A stretch of DNA of 64,000 bases from CAIWHR01 sp963823215 (GCA_963823215.1 CAWGKT010000007.1:1-64000), one strand, 5' to 3'; positions 18,371 to 29,312 are shown, counted from the first letter of the stretch. Translations and numbers: made by a program. Notes: generated by a model from the sequence alone, not told the origin.

Positions 18371-19988
18371 ATGACCCGTCCACTCATCGGCCGCCGACGG
18401 CTGCTCCGCGCCCTGGCCGCTCTGGGGGCCGGGACCGCCGTTGCCGGATTCACACCTGGGGTGCGAAAGGCCGCCGCACCCGAGCTTTGCGCAACGCCGA
18501 GCGCTTTCGATACGCCGCTGCTCGTTCCCGGCAGCGGTGGCCGGATGGGGCGTCTCGCTGCCGGTGGGCGGCCCGTTGTCCTCCGCGCCGCCCCTTACGG
18601 TCGCGACGGAGCACTCGCCTTTTCGTCGCGCGTGCCGATGGGCGCGACTACGTCGATCCCACCCTGGTCGCCGGTTCCGGCTCGAACGTGGCGATAAGGC
18701 TCGAGAATCGCCTCGACGAACCGACGGTGGCGCATTGGCATGGCCTCACCATGGACACCGCCAACGACGGCAACGGCGAGACGCTGATCGGCCCCGACAG
18801 GAACTTCGATTACGCATTCACGGTGCGCAACCGCGCCAGTCTCTACTGGTATCACCCGCACCCGCATGGCAGGACGGCCGCGCAGACCTACCGCGGGCTC
18901 TTCGGGCTCCTCGCCGTCGAGGACGACGACGAAGTGAAGCTGCGCGCTGCACTTTCGCTCGTGCCCGGGGAAACGGAAATACCGCTGGTGCTCCACGATC
19001 GCCGTGGCAATTCGCCGTTCCGCTACACGCCCTCCGCCGAGGATCTGCTGCTCGGCTGGTATGGCGACGAGGTGCTGGTGAATTTCACGCCGCGACCGTA
19101 CCTCGACGTGACCGGCCGCAGCTATCGATTCCGTGTGCTCAATGGCGGCAACGCCCGCAATTTCCGCCTTGCCTTTCGCCGTGACGACGGCGCACCGGTG
19201 CCGTTCCTTCTGCTGGGCACCGACGGCGGGCTGCTCGAACAGGCACAACCGTGCACCGAGGTGTTCCTGTCGCCGGCCGAGCGCATCGACGTCCTGGTCG
19301 ATTTCGCCGGCATTCCGGTCGGTGGCTATGTGCTGCTCGAAAGCCGCGCCTTCGACCCGATGCAGGCACTACCGGCACGGGGCGGCCGAGCCGGACGGCG
19401 CGCCTATCGAACGAAGCCCACGACATGCGTGCGCCAACGATACCGGGGTCCACGGCGCGCCATACTCCGGATGGCGCTCCGCTCCAATTGCTGCAGTTCC
19501 GCATTCGGGCACGGGATGCTTCGTTGGCACCGCCACCGGCCCAGCTTTCCGCGGCACCGATGCCGCTTCCCGCCGCCGATGAACGGCCCCTGCGCCTTGG
19601 ATTCGCCAAAGGCCGCTGGCGAATCAATGACCGAGTCTACGACATGGCGGCTGCCCCCATCGTCGTTGTTCGCGGCGCGGTCGAAACCTGGCTGATCCGG
19701 AATTACCACACGAGCATGCCGCACGCGATGCATCTGCATGGATTCCAATTCCGCGTAATGGAGAGGGAAACGAGTCCCGACATGCTCGCATCACTTGTCG
19801 TCGACAAACGCGGACGCGTCGCCACGGACCTCGGTTGGAAGGACACCCTGCTCGTGTGGCCTGGCGAATCGGTGAAGATCGCCATCGACTTCCGGCACCC
19901 GTTCGCCGGCGAACAGACCTATCTTTTCCATTGCCACAATCTCGAGCATGAAGACGGCGGGATGATGCTGCGCGTACAGGTGGGTTGA
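18371..19988 (+). pseudogene. Multicopper oxidase (CueO/laccase type), frameshifted
   Basis: A three-domain multicopper oxidase of about 535 residues. The copper motifs are all present: HWHG, HPHPHG, HAMHLHG and HCHNLEHEDGGMM, the last giving the type-1 Cys, His and an axial Met. A twin-arginine-like signal (GRRRLLRALAALGAG) suggests Tat export. The frame changes near 18610 and again near 19385, without loss of conserved sequence. It should oxidise a metal ion or phenolic with reduction of O2 to water. It starts 65 bases after the propeller gene on the same strand. Confidence 0.85.
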
Positions 19989-20059
19989 ACAAACGCCGCG
20001 CCCGCGGCGTGCGCTCGCCTCCAACGCGCGCAGGACGATCATCCCCGGCGGCGGCGCGC

Positions 20060-20065
20060 TACAAT
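20060..20065 (+). promoter_or_regulatory. Possible -10 element of the phosphatase gene
   Basis: TACAAT lies 53 bases before the ATG of the inositol-phosphatase-like gene. No good -35 box is visible, so this is weak. Confidence 0.3.
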
Positions 20066-20118
20066 TGCAGTCACGAAGAACCGGCATCCTGCCCGATACA
20101 CGAACCAGAAGTTGATCC

Positions 20119-20943
20119 ATGACCAACGACCCGATCCTCGCCGTAGCCATACATGCCGCGCGTCGCGCCGCCGCGGTGCTCGTCGACGCGGCGCGCGATC
20201 TCAAGCGCCGTCCTGCGCATGCGAAGGACCATGCGGATCTCGTGTCCAATGCCGATACGGAGGCCGAGAATGCCATGATCGCCACGCTGCGCGCCGCATT
20301 TCCCGAGCACGCGATCGTCGGCAAGGAGGCGGGGGAGATCGTGAGCCAGATTGCAGGCGGCAGCCGCCCCGGCAAGGACACGCTGAAGTGGATCGTCGAT
20401 CCACTCGACGGCACAGTCAATTTTCGGCACGGGTATCCGTATTACTCGGTGTCGATCGCGCTCACGCACGGCAACGAAGTGACCCATGCGGTGGTGCTCG
20501 ATCCCGTCCACGACGATCTCTTCACGGCCGCCACGGGCAAGGGCGCGCAGTTGAACGGGACGCCGATCCGGACCTCGACCTGCGTACGCCTGCAGGACGC
20601 GCTGGTCGGCACCGTTTTTCCGGCGCGCCTCAGCCCTGGCATGGCCGCCTACCTGCCGGTGCTGAACGCGCTGGTTCCAAAGTGCGCGGGCATTCGCCGC
20701 GCCGGCGCCTGCGCACTCGACCTCGCGTATGTCGCGGCGGGCCGCCTCGACGGCTTCTGGGAAATCGGCCTCAATGCATGGAATGTCGCGGCCGGCACGC
20801 TGCTCGTCGCCGAAGCCGGGGGCCGCGTCGGCGACTTCGCCGGCGGCCGCGATTTCCTCCGCACGAACGAAGTGATCGCCGCGGCGCCCGGCGTCTTCAG
20901 CCTCCTGCGCGACGCGATTACGGCGGCAACGCCGGCGCGTTGA
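20119..20943 (+). CDS. Inositol monophosphatase family protein (SuhB-like)
   Basis: A 274-residue Mg-dependent phosphatase of the IMPase superfamily. The main metal motif WIVDPLDGTVNF is intact near residue 94 and a Glu is present in GKEAGE near 70. The second signature reads LNAWNVAAG where the family has WDVAAG, so a metal-binding Asp has become Asn. This could lower activity or change specificity. Candidates for the substrate are inositol phosphate, histidinol phosphate or a nucleotide such as PAP. Its 3' end overlaps the convergent MFS gene by 26 bases. Confidence 0.82.
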   Translation: MTNDPILAVAIHAARRAAAVLVDAARDLKRRPAHAKDHADLVSNADTEAENAMIATLRAAFPEHAIVGKEAGEIVSQIAGGSRPGKDTLKWIVDPLDGTVNFRHGYPYYSVSIALTHGNEVTHAVVLDPVHDDLFTAATGKGAQLNGTPIRTSTCVRLQDALVGTVFPARLSPGMAAYLPVLNALVPKCAGIRRAGACALDLAYVAAGRLDGFWEIGLNAWNVAAGTLLVAEAGGRVGDFAGGRDFLRTNEVIAAAPGVFSLLRDAITAATPAR

Positions 20944-22126
20944 CCGGCGCCACGCTCGCCCGCCTTTTCGCCGCCGGAAGAAACGCCACCGCCACGAGCG
21001 TGGTGACGGCCACGCCGGCCATCAGCCACAGCAGCGCGCCGAAGCCGGCCGCCTTCACGATCGGCCCCAGGAACCATACGGCCGCCGAGCTCACGCCGAA
21101 GGACACGAAGAGACGCATGCCGCTCACGCGCGATCGGATCCGGTCGTCGACGAAGCGCACGATCATCGCGTCGGTGAAGGGGATGGCGCCGAAGACCGCG
21201 ATCATGAACGCGATCTGCAGCACGAACAGCGTCCAGCCGGTGGCGCCCGCCGCGATCATGAACAGCGGCGCCTGCAGCAGCACGACACCGATGTAGAGGC
21301 GCTTCAGCGGATAGCGGTCGATGAGGAGCCCGATCCCGACCTGCGCGAACGAGGCGACGACATAGACGCAGGCGAGGAGCGCGCCCAGCAGCGCCGGATC
21401 CTCGACGACGCCAGCCAGGCGCTCGCGCAGCAGCTGGCCGTTGCCGTTGGTCGTCAGATTGAACAGGAGGCTCGACGAGATCGCCGCCACCGTCATCACG
21501 ACGAAGATGCGCACGAGCGGCGGCGCGTCCGGCGCCGCGGGTGTCCTCGGGCCCTGCGCCGGCGGCGCCGGCTCGAGCGGCGCGACGCGGGCGAACGCCA
21601 CGCCGCAGCCGATCGCCAGCAGCGCCGGCACCGCGAACGCCGCGCGCCATCCGGCGTATTTGACAAGCAGGCCCGTGGCGACCGCCGCGAACGCTACGCC
21701 GAGATTTCCGGCCAGGCCGTTGACGCCGATCGCCAGGCCCGGTCGCGTCGCGCCGCGCACGAGCATCGGGATCCCGACCGGGTGATAGATCGACGAGAAC
21801 GCACCCATCAGCGTGAGGGCGGCTGCGAGCTCCCACGCATTGCGCGTGACGGCGACCAGCAGCGACGAGGCGCCCATGCCGAAGAAGAAGACGAGCATCA
21901 TCCGCCGCCGTCCCCAGAGGTCGCCCAGGCGGCCCGCCGGCAGCGATCCCAGGCCGAACAGCATGAACGCGCCGACGCCGTAGGGCATCAGCGATTCCCA
22001 GTCGGGGAAACCGAAATCGGCGGCGATCGCCGCGACTGCCGTCGCGAAGATCAGCAGGAACATGTGATCGACCGCGTGCGCGACGTTGAGCAGCAACGCA
22101 ACCGGGCGGGAGGCGACTGCCGTCAA
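20918..22126 (-). CDS. MFS transporter
   Basis: A 402-residue major facilitator with twelve predicted helices. The loop 2-3 motif GRLGDLWGRRRM (about residues 65-76) is typical, and a second half-motif LLIDRYPLKRL occurs near 265. The cytoplasmic loop between halves is Ala/Pro rich (EPAPPAQGPRTPAAPDAPP). The substrate cannot be predicted. It is convergent with the phosphatase gene; a dispersed repeat lies immediately upstream of its start. Confidence 0.85.
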   Translation of the reverse strand: MTAVASRPVALLLNVAHAVDHMFLLIFATAVAAIAADFGFPDWESLMPYGVGAFMLFGLGSLPAGRLGDLWGRRRMMLVFFFGMGASSLLVAVTRNAWELAAALTLMGAFSSIYHPVGIPMLVRGATRPGLAIGVNGLAGNLGVAFAAVATGLLVKYAGWRAAFAVPALLAIGCGVAFARVAPLEPAPPAQGPRTPAAPDAPPLVRIFVVMTVAAISSSLLFNLTTNGNGQLLRERLAGVVEDPALLGALLACVYVVASFAQVGIGLLIDRYPLKRLYIGVVLLQAPLFMIAAGATGWTLFVLQIAFMIAVFGAIPFTDAMIVRFVDDRIRSRVSGMRLFVSFGVSSAAVWFLGPIVKAAGFGALLWLMAGVAVTTLVAVAFLPAAKRRASVAPVNAPALPP

Positions 22127-22130
22127 TTGT

Positions 22131-22215
22131 GTGCCCCCACGCTTGCGGCTGGCGCCGCGGCGCTGCCCCCCGAGGGGGCGTGATTCGCGCCTTGGGGCGG
22201 CCCGGCGGCGCTCAT
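22131..22215 (-). repeat. Dispersed Burkholderiales-type repeat, copy 1
   Basis: Read on the minus strand it begins ATGAGCGCCGCCGGGCCG, continues with CCCCAAGGCGCGA and a C-rich/G-rich pair (CCCCCTCGGGGGG) able to form a hairpin, and ends GCAAGCGTGGGGGC. The first 31 bases and the end match copy 2 at 31663. It fills the gap between the MFS gene and comC. Confidence 0.85.
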
Positions 22216-22222
22216 CGTCGAT

Positions 22223-23224
22223 TCACGCGGCAAGCCGCTGCAGCTGCGCGAGGAGCGCTTCCGGAACATCGACGCCGCTCCCATTCGCCTTGACGGCAAG
22301 CGCGCGACGACGATCGCCCGGCAGGCGCACGCCCGGATCTTCCGACATTTCCGCGATCAGCGCTTCGATCCGCGCAAGATAGGTATCGCGGCCGGCGAGC
22401 GCCTCCGGATCGATGACGAGGAACGCCTGCCCGAGTCGCGGCCGGTTGCCTTCGTCCACGAAGAACGAGCTCGCCTCGTACCCCATCGCCGCGCCGGTCA
22501 GCGCCGTCACGATCAGCTCGACGACGAGCGCCAGCATCGCCCCCTTGGTCCCTCCCAGCGGCAGCATCGAGCCTTGGAGACCCGCCTTCGGATCGGTCGT
22601 CGGTTGGCCGTCGGCATCGAGCGCCCAGCCCAGCGGAATCGCCCTGCCCTCCTTGGCCGCGACCATCAGCTTGCCGCGCGCGACCTCGGACAGCGAAAGA
22701 TCGATCAACAATGGCGCGGCGGCGCGACGCGGGAACACCGCCGCGATCGGATTGGTGCCGAAGAGCGGCCGCTTGCCGCCGGCGGCCGCCATGGCTGCGG
22801 GCGAGTTGCCCATCGCGAGTCCGACGAGTCCCGCCGCGCCGACCGGCTCGAGGTGATACGCGGCGGCGCCGAAGTGGTGGCTGTTCGTCACTCCCGCGAA
22901 CGCGACGCCGAATTCGCGCGCCCGCGCGATCGCCTCGTCGACCGCGAGAGCACAGGCCGGAAAGGCGAGACCGCAGCGCGCGTCGACCAGCACCGCGCCG
23001 CCCTTGGCGCGCAGCACCTGCGGCTCAACCGCGCCGTCCGCGCGCCCGTTGACGAGATGCGCCGCGTACTGCGGCACGCGCGAGACGCCGTGGGAGGCGA
23101 GGCCCTGCGCGTCGGCGTACACCAGTGCGCGGGCAGTCGCGACGGCCATGCCGGGACTCGCGCCCGCCCGGGCAAGCGCGCGCGCCGCGAGATCGTGCAG
23201 TGCTTCGAGCGTGATCGTGGCCAT
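22223..23224 (-). CDS. comC: LDH2-family dehydrogenase, probable (R)-sulfolactate dehydrogenase
   Basis: A 333-residue NAD(P)-dependent 2-hydroxyacid dehydrogenase of the malate/L-lactate (LDH2) family, marked by LASHGVSRVPQYAAHL, the catalytic His region TNSHHFGAAAYH and FGTNPIAAVFP. The family includes ComC, which interconverts (R)-sulfolactate and sulfopyruvate. That assignment rests on the neighbours: an SlcC-type dehydrogenase directly upstream and suyAB in the same operon. Start ATG 23224 follows GGAAGGCAAC. Malate or ureidoglycolate activity cannot be ruled out from this sequence alone. Confidence 0.75.
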   Translation of the reverse strand: MATITLEALHDLAARALARAGASPGMAVATARALVYADAQGLASHGVSRVPQYAAHLVNGRADGAVEPQVLRAKGGAVLVDARCGLAFPACALAVDEAIARAREFGVAFAGVTNSHHFGAAAYHLEPVGAAGLVGLAMGNSPAAMAAAGGKRPLFGTNPIAAVFPRRAAAPLLIDLSLSEVARGKLMVAAKEGRAIPLGWALDADGQPTTDPKAGLQGSMLPLGGTKGAMLALVVELIVTALTGAAMGYEASSFFVDEGNRPRLGQAFLVIDPEALAGRDTYLARIEALIAEMSEDPGVRLPGDRRRALAVKANGSGVDVPEALLAQLQRLAA

Positions 23225-23262
23225 TGTCAGTTGCCTTCCTTCTCGGTCCGCGAACTGCGGCC

Positions 23263-24207
23263 TCAGCCGGCGGATCGCAGGTGCGCGAGCGCCGCAACGA
23301 CCCGCTCCGCGATCAGTGCCGACACGCGCGCGTTCGATTCGGCGGTCACGCCCGCGATGTGCGGCGTGAGCAGCAGGTTCGGACATCCCGCAAGCGACGA
23401 TCCGGCGGCGAGCGGCTCCCGCTCGAAGACGTCGAGCGCGGCACCGCCCAGGCGCCCGGACGTCAGTGCCGCGGCGAGCGCCGCTTCGTCCACGACGCCG
23501 CCGCGCGCCGTGTTGATCAGTATCGCATCGGGTTTCATCCGCGCGAGGCGCGCGGTGTCGATCAGGTGCCGCGTCGCATCGATCAGCGGCACGTGCAGCG
23601 TGACCACGTCGGCCTCGGCCAGCAACGCATCGAGCTCGCGGCTCTCCGCCCCTTCCTCACGCCACGCGGCGAGAGGACGCGGGAACATGCGGATCGGATC
23701 CGATCACGCGCATTCCCAGCGCCCGACCGAGCCGGGCCACGAGCCGGCCGATGCCGCCGAACCCCACGATGCCGAGCGTCTTGCCGGCACAGCTCCCGGC
23801 CGCCGGAGAGTGCGGCGCGCGGCCAATCGCCGCTCGCGACCGCGGTTGACGACGAAGTAGGCGCCACGCAGCAGGAGCATGGCCGAGCCGATCACGTACT
23901 CGGCCACTGCCTGCGCATTGGCGCCGGTGGCCGGGATGACATCGATGCCGCGCGCCCTGCACGTGTCGACGTCGATGTTGTCGAGGCCTACCCCCAACCT
24001 TCCGACAACCTTGAGCCTCGGTGCGCCGGTGAGCAGCGTGGCGTCGACCTGCGTGCGGTTGCGCACGACGAGCGCATCGGCCGTGGCGACCCTGGCCCGG
24101 AGCTCGTCCGGACGATCGACCAGGCTCCTGTCGTAGAACGTGTCGTGCTTCGTCGCAAGGTCCGCGACGGCGGTCTCGTCCATGAATTCGGTGATGACGA
24201 CGCGCAC
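23263..24207 (-). pseudogene. slcC: D-2-hydroxyacid dehydrogenase, probable (S)-sulfolactate dehydrogenase (frameshifted)
   Basis: A SerA-like NAD-dependent dehydrogenase of about 315 residues. The N-terminus MRVVITEFMDE and VVGRLGVGLDNIDVD are typical of the SlcC group. The NAD loop TLGIVGFGGIGRLVA is in a second frame, and the catalytic part (INTARGGVVDE with Arg, FEREPL with Glu, LLLTPHIAG with His) is back in the first. Breaks lie near 23840 and 23690 and compensate. SlcC oxidises (S)-sulfolactate to sulfopyruvate; with ComC it converts S to R isomer for the sulfo-lyase. It lies 5 bases after the small VOC remnant. Confidence 0.72.
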
Positions 24208-24211
24208 GGGC

Positions 24212-24373
24212 CTATGGATTCTTCGCGAACAGGAGGTTGATGCCGCCGAACGCCTTGAACTCGAGCGCGTTGCCGAACGGGTCCAGGAGGAACCTCGTCG
24301 CCTGCCCGAGATCGGTCACGGGAAACGCGAGGTGAAAGCGCGGGTAGCTGGCAGTCGGCAAGTGCGTGGTCAT
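24212..24373 (-). pseudogene. VOC (glyoxalase-fold) protein remnant with internal deletion
   Basis: A 53-residue frame that joins the start of a VOC protein (YPRFHLAFPVTDLGQA) straight to the family end (RFLLDPFGNALEFKAF). The middle, around 90 residues including most of the metal site, is absent, but the frame stays open. Its ATG overlaps the TGA of the permease gene, so it is translationally coupled. It is almost certainly nonfunctional as an enzyme. The deletion could be real or a sequencing gap. Confidence 0.7.
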
Positions 24374-25245
24374 CAGCTTTGCATCCCCCAGCGACGGACA
24401 GTGCGGGCTTCCACCGTCCGGAATATGACGTTCTCGACGAATAGCCCGATCAGGATCACGGTGAACAGCCCGGCGAACACGGCCGGGATCTCGAGCTGGT
24501 TCTTGTTCTCGTAGATGAACCAGCCCAGTCCGCCCGATCCTGACGAGACGCCGAACACGAGCTCCGCGGCGATCAGCGTGCGCCAAGCGAACGCCCAGCC
24601 GATCTTGAGGCCCGTGAGTATGCTGGGAAACGCCGCCGGAATGAGGATCTGGCCGACGTAACGCAGGCCGGAGAGCCCGTAGTTGCGACCGACCATCCGC
24701 AGCGTGTTCGACACCGAAAGGAAGCCCGAATGCGTGTTGAGCGCCACCGCCCACAGCACCGAATGCACGATCACGAACACGATGCTGCCGTAGCCGAGGC
24801 CGAACCAGATCAGCGCCAGCGGCAGCAGCGCTATCGCCGGCAACGGGTTGAACATCGATGTCAGGAGCTCCAGGAGATCGGTGCCGATCCGGGTCGAGAT
24901 GGCGATGGTGGTGAGCGTCGCCGCGCAGAGGATTCCGGCCGCGTAACCGGTGAGCAGCACCCGGAGCGACGTCAGCGCCCTGCCCGGCAGCACGCCGCTC
25001 GCCATCGCCTCGACGAACGCTTCGATCGTCGCCGAGAACGTCGGGAACAGCAGCGGATTGTTGAGCCAGCGCGCGTAGACTTCCCAGATCAGCGCCAGCA
25101 GGACCAGGAGTGCAAGCTTGCGCGCCGCGGCCACGTTGCCGAGCCGCTCCCATCCGGAAAGCGGCTTTTCCACGATGCCGAACGACGCCGCATCGACCGG
25201 CCGCGAATAGCGCTCCGGGCGCGCCACGGGCCCGGGCTCAGCCAT
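24373..25245 (-). CDS. ABC transporter permease, sulfonate/taurine (SsuC/TauC) type
   Basis: A 290-residue inner-membrane permease of the NitT/TauT family with six helices. The EAA loop that contacts the ATPase is seen in GLRYVGQILIPAAFPSILTGLK. ATG 25245 overlaps the end of the ATPase gene by 8 bases, so the two subunits are coupled. In this operon the likely cargo is sulfolactate or a related C3 sulfonate, an inference from the adjacent suyAB, slcC and comC genes. Confidence 0.88.
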   Translation of the reverse strand: MAEPGPVARPERYSRPVDAASFGIVEKPLSGWERLGNVAAARKLALLVLLALIWEVYARWLNNPLLFPTFSATIEAFVEAMASGVLPGRALTSLRVLLTGYAAGILCAATLTTIAISTRIGTDLLELLTSMFNPLPAIALLPLALIWFGLGYGSIVFVIVHSVLWAVALNTHSGFLSVSNTLRMVGRNYGLSGLRYVGQILIPAAFPSILTGLKIGWAFAWRTLIAAELVFGVSSGSGGLGWFIYENKNQLEIPAVFAGLFTVILIGLFVENVIFRTVEARTVRRWGMQS

Positions 25246-26044
25246 GGGGCAGCGCCTCCTCTTCGACCGCGTCGGCGAACAGCATCGAATGGATCTTGCT
25301 CTCGAGCGCCTGGGTCCCATCCTCGCCGGTCGCCAGCGCGCCGCGCGGCAGGCTGTCGAGCTCGGCCTTGACCTGCCCGGGATGCGGCGAGAGCAGCAGG
25401 ATCCGGTTACCGATCCTGATCGCCTCGGGGATCGAGTGCGTGACGAACAGCACGGTGAACCGGGTGTCGTCCCACAGCTGCAGCAGCTCGTCCTGCATCT
25501 TGCGCCGCGTGAGCGCGTCGAGTGCGGCGAACGGCTCGTCCATCAGCAGGATGTCGGGCTCCATCGCCATGCCGCGCGCGATGGCGACGCGCTGCTTCAT
25601 CCCGCCCGACAGCGTGTGCGGCAGGCTGTCGGCGAACTTGACGAGGTTGACCTTGGCGATCGCGTCGCGCGCCTTGTCCCGCGCGGCGACGCCACTGAGC
25701 CGGCCGCTCGTCACCAGCGGAAACATCACGTTCTCGGTGACCGTCTTCCACGGCAGCAGCTGGTCGAATTCCTGGAACACCATCATCCGGTCCGGACCGG
25801 GCCGGGTCACGATTTCGCCCTTCAGCCGGATCTCGCCCTCGACCGGGGTCATGTACCCGCCGACCGCCTTCAGCAGCGTGGACTTGCCGCAGCCTGAGGG
25901 TCCAAGCAGGATGTAGCGGTCGGAGCGGAAGACCTGGAAATCGACGCGATACGTCGCGGTGACGAGGTGATCCCGGGTCTTGTATTGCAGCGTCACGCCG
26001 CGAACGTCGAGCAGCGGCGCTCCCTCCGGGCGTGAAGCCGTCAT
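25238..26044 (-). CDS. ABC transporter ATPase, sulfonate/taurine (SsuB/TauB) type
   Basis: A 268-residue ATP-binding subunit. Walker A is GPSGCGKST (about residues 48-56), the Q-loop QEFDQLLPW, the signature LSGGMKQR and Walker B ILLMDEPFAALD, followed by the switch His in VTHSIPEA. The sequence places it in the nitrate/sulfonate/taurine group. It starts 10 bases after the dehydratase-like gene and overlaps the permease gene. Confidence 0.9.
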   Translation of the reverse strand: MTASRPEGAPLLDVRGVTLQYKTRDHLVTATYRVDFQVFRSDRYILLGPSGCGKSTLLKAVGGYMTPVEGEIRLKGEIVTRPGPDRMMVFQEFDQLLPWKTVTENVMFPLVTSGRLSGVAARDKARDAIAKVNLVKFADSLPHTLSGGMKQRVAIARGMAMEPDILLMDEPFAALDALTRRKMQDELLQLWDDTRFTVLFVTHSIPEAIRIGNRILLLSPHPGQVKAELDSLPRGALATGEDGTQALESKIHSMLFADAVEEEALPHG

Positions 26045-26054
26045 CGGAACCCGT

Positions 26055-27031
<977 letters not shown>

Positions 27032-27032
<1 letters not shown>

Positions 27033-28033
27033 CAGCTTCCCGCCGCGCCGTGGACGTTCGGGAAGAACAGGTCCTTCCACGAGTCGGGCTTCACCTTGAT
27101 CGACCCGATCTTGTTCATGAAATCAACGTACTTCATCACGTTCTGCGGCGTCGTCGTGTAGACGATGGCCGGGTCGTTCAGCATCGCCAGAATGTCGGCG
27201 ACCGTGTCCTTGTCCTTCGAGATCCGCAGATACGCCTCGGCCGCGGTCTTCTTGTCCTTGTTGATGATGGAGGTGGCCTCGTCGAGCGCCTTGACGAAGG
27301 CGTCGTAGAGCTTGGGATTCTCGCTGCGGAACTTCGACGTCGTCCACACCACGTTGAACGTCGCCGGCCCCCCGAGCACGTCGTAGGAATTCAGCACCGT
27401 ATGGATGCCAGGCTTCTCCAGCTGCTGGTACTGGAACGGTGGCGAGCCGAAGTGCGCGGTGATCTCGGAGGCGCCGGACAGGAGCGCCACCTGCGCGTCG
27501 GGGTGCGACAGCGAGACAGTGAGTGCATCGAGCTTCCCCTGCTGGCCCTCGCCGAAGGCCTTTTCGGCAGCCATCTGCAGCGTCACCGCCTGAATCGACA
27601 CCTTGACGGCGGGCAGCGCGATCTTGTCCTTCTCGGTAAAGTCCTTGATCGTCTTGACGTTCGGATTGCGCGTGTTCAGATAGATCGGCATCGAGTTGAT
27701 CGCCGAGACCGCCTTCACATCGAGGTTGCCCCTGGTCCGCGCCCACAGCGTGACGAGCGGCCCGACCCCGCCGGAGGCGAACTGCAGGCTGTTCGACAGC
27801 AGCGCGTCGTTCATCACGTTGCCGCCGGCGAATTTCGCCCAGCCGACTTTCACGTCGACCCCGGCAACCTTCGCGTGCTTCTCGATCAGCTTCTGCTCTT
27901 CCATCAGCATCAGCGGCAGGTAGCTGATGCCGTACTGCTGCGCGACCTTGATTTCCGTCAATTCGGCATGCAGCGGCGGCGCCAGCAGGGCGACAGCTGC
28001 CACGAGCGCGCCGCGCAACGAAAATTTCAGCAT
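27032..28033 (-). CDS. ABC transporter substrate-binding protein, NitT/TauT family
   Basis: A 333-residue periplasmic binding protein with a signal peptide (MLKFSLRGALVAAVALLAPPL, cleaved near LHAEL). The N-terminal strand IKVAQQYGISYLPL and the domain FASGGVGPLVTLWA fit the nitrate/sulfonate/taurine group. ATG 28033 has a strong site (CGGAGGAAA). It is the first transporter gene after suyB and belongs with the permease and ATPase downstream, although a PLP enzyme gene is inserted between them. A C3 sulfonate is the probable ligand by context. Confidence 0.87.
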
Positions 28034-28151
28034 GAGATTTCCTCCGGAATTCGCGCCGCACGCGCAACCCCGGTTGCGGGCCGCGGACACCCGCGCAGTA
28101 TAGGCCCCGCCGCGACCTCGCGGAACAGTCGCCGTGACCGCAGCGAGTCGG

Positions 28152-29312
28152 TCAGGCGCTCTCGTAGAGGCGGGTCAATACGAATTCGCGATGGCCGAGC
28201 GCCTCGGCGGCGGTAAGCCGCCCGTTCACCGTGCGGAACATCATGTCGAGCAGCTTGTCGCCCGCCGCGCTCATCGTCAGCTCCCGCTGCAGGAGGCCGC
28301 TGGTGTCGACGTCGACGTGCTCGCTCATCGTACGCACGGTGCGCGGGTTGGCGCAGATCTTGATCACCGGCAGGATCGGGTTGCCGATCACGTTGCCCTG
28401 CCCCGTCGGGAAGAAGTGGACGACGTAACCCGACGCCGCGCACAGCGTGACCATCTCGGCCGCCGCCGACGAGCTGTCCATGAACCACAGCCCCGGTCCC
28501 GTCGGCACCTCCGCCTTGTCGAGGACGCCGTCGACCAGGCATTTCCTTCCGATCTTCTGGATGTTGCCGAGCGCCTTTTCCTCGATCGTCGTGAGGCCGC
28601 CGGCGATGTTGCCCTTGGTCGGCTGTGAATCGGACAAATCCGAAGTCTTGTGACGGTTGATCACGTCCTGATAGCGGTCGAACATCGCCATGAACCCGGC
28701 CCGAACCTGGTCGTTGCGGCAGCGCGCCGCGACAATCTGCTCGCCGCCGGTCAATTCGGTCGTCTCGCCGAACACCAGCGTACAGCCGGCGGCGTAAAGC
28801 TTGTCGAACGCGTCGCCCACGGTGGGATTGGCGCCGCAGCCGGACGTCGTGTCGGACTCGCCGCACTTGGTCGACACCCAGAGCTCCTTCAACGCGCACT
28901 CGACGCGGTGCTTTTCGCTCGCCCACTGCACGTATTCCTTCGCCGCCTTCGACGCCCGCATGATCGTGTCGTGGTCGCCGTGCAGCTCGATGCCGAATCC
29001 GGCGACCGGCTTGCCCGTCGCCGCGATGCCGTCGGCGACTTTCTTCGTCCACTGGTCCTCGATGCCAATGACGACGACAGCCGCGACGTTCGGATTGCTG
29101 CCCGCGCCGATCAGCGTACGGAAATGGAGATCGAGGTCGGCGCCGAACTGCAGCCGGCCGTACGGGTGCGGGATCGCCAGCGTCCCCTTGATGTTGTGCG
29201 CGACGGCTTCCGCCGCGGCGTTGGAGAGATCGTCGACGGGCAGGACGATGACGTGGTTGCGCACGCCCACACGGCCGTTCTCACGGCGATAACCCCAGAA
29301 GGTCTGTTGCAT
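28152..29312 (-). CDS. suyB: UxaA-family lyase large subunit, probable sulfolactate sulfo-lyase SuyB
   Basis: A 386-residue protein of the altronate/galactarate dehydratase C-terminal family. It starts TFWGYRRENGRVGVRNHV and has conserved Cys and acidic stretches such as TKCGESDTTSGCGANP and the end VGNP-type segment NVIGNPILPVIKICANP. Family members use iron to eliminate water, or in SuyAB sulfite, from a 2-hydroxyacid. SuyAB converts (R)-sulfolactate to pyruvate and sulfite. The assignment rests on the split small and large subunits together with slcC and comC. ATG 29312 follows GGAGACCGG. Altronate-type dehydratase is the alternative. Confidence 0.8.
   Translation of the reverse strand: MQQTFWGYRRENGRVGVRNHVIVLPVDDLSNAAAEAVAHNIKGTLAIPHPYGRLQFGADLDLHFRTLIGAGSNPNVAAVVVIGIEDQWTKKVADGIAATGKPVAGFGIELHGDHDTIMRASKAAKEYVQWASEKHRVECALKELWVSTKCGESDTTSGCGANPTVGDAFDKLYAAGCTLVFGETTELTGGEQIVAARCRNDQVRAGFMAMFDRYQDVINRHKTSDLSDSQPTKGNIAGGLTTIEEKALGNIQKIGRKCLVDGVLDKAEVPTGPGLWFMDSSSAAAEMVTLCAASGYVVHFFPTGQGNVIGNPILPVIKICANPRTVRTMSEHVDVDTSGLLQRELTMSAAGDKLLDMMFRTVNGRLTAAEALGHREFVLTRLYESA

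Noticed and set aside
15100..19988. Programmed frameshifting as explanation for repeated frame changes
   Set aside because: The breaks occur at different places in unrelated genes without a common slippery site or structure; indel errors are simpler.
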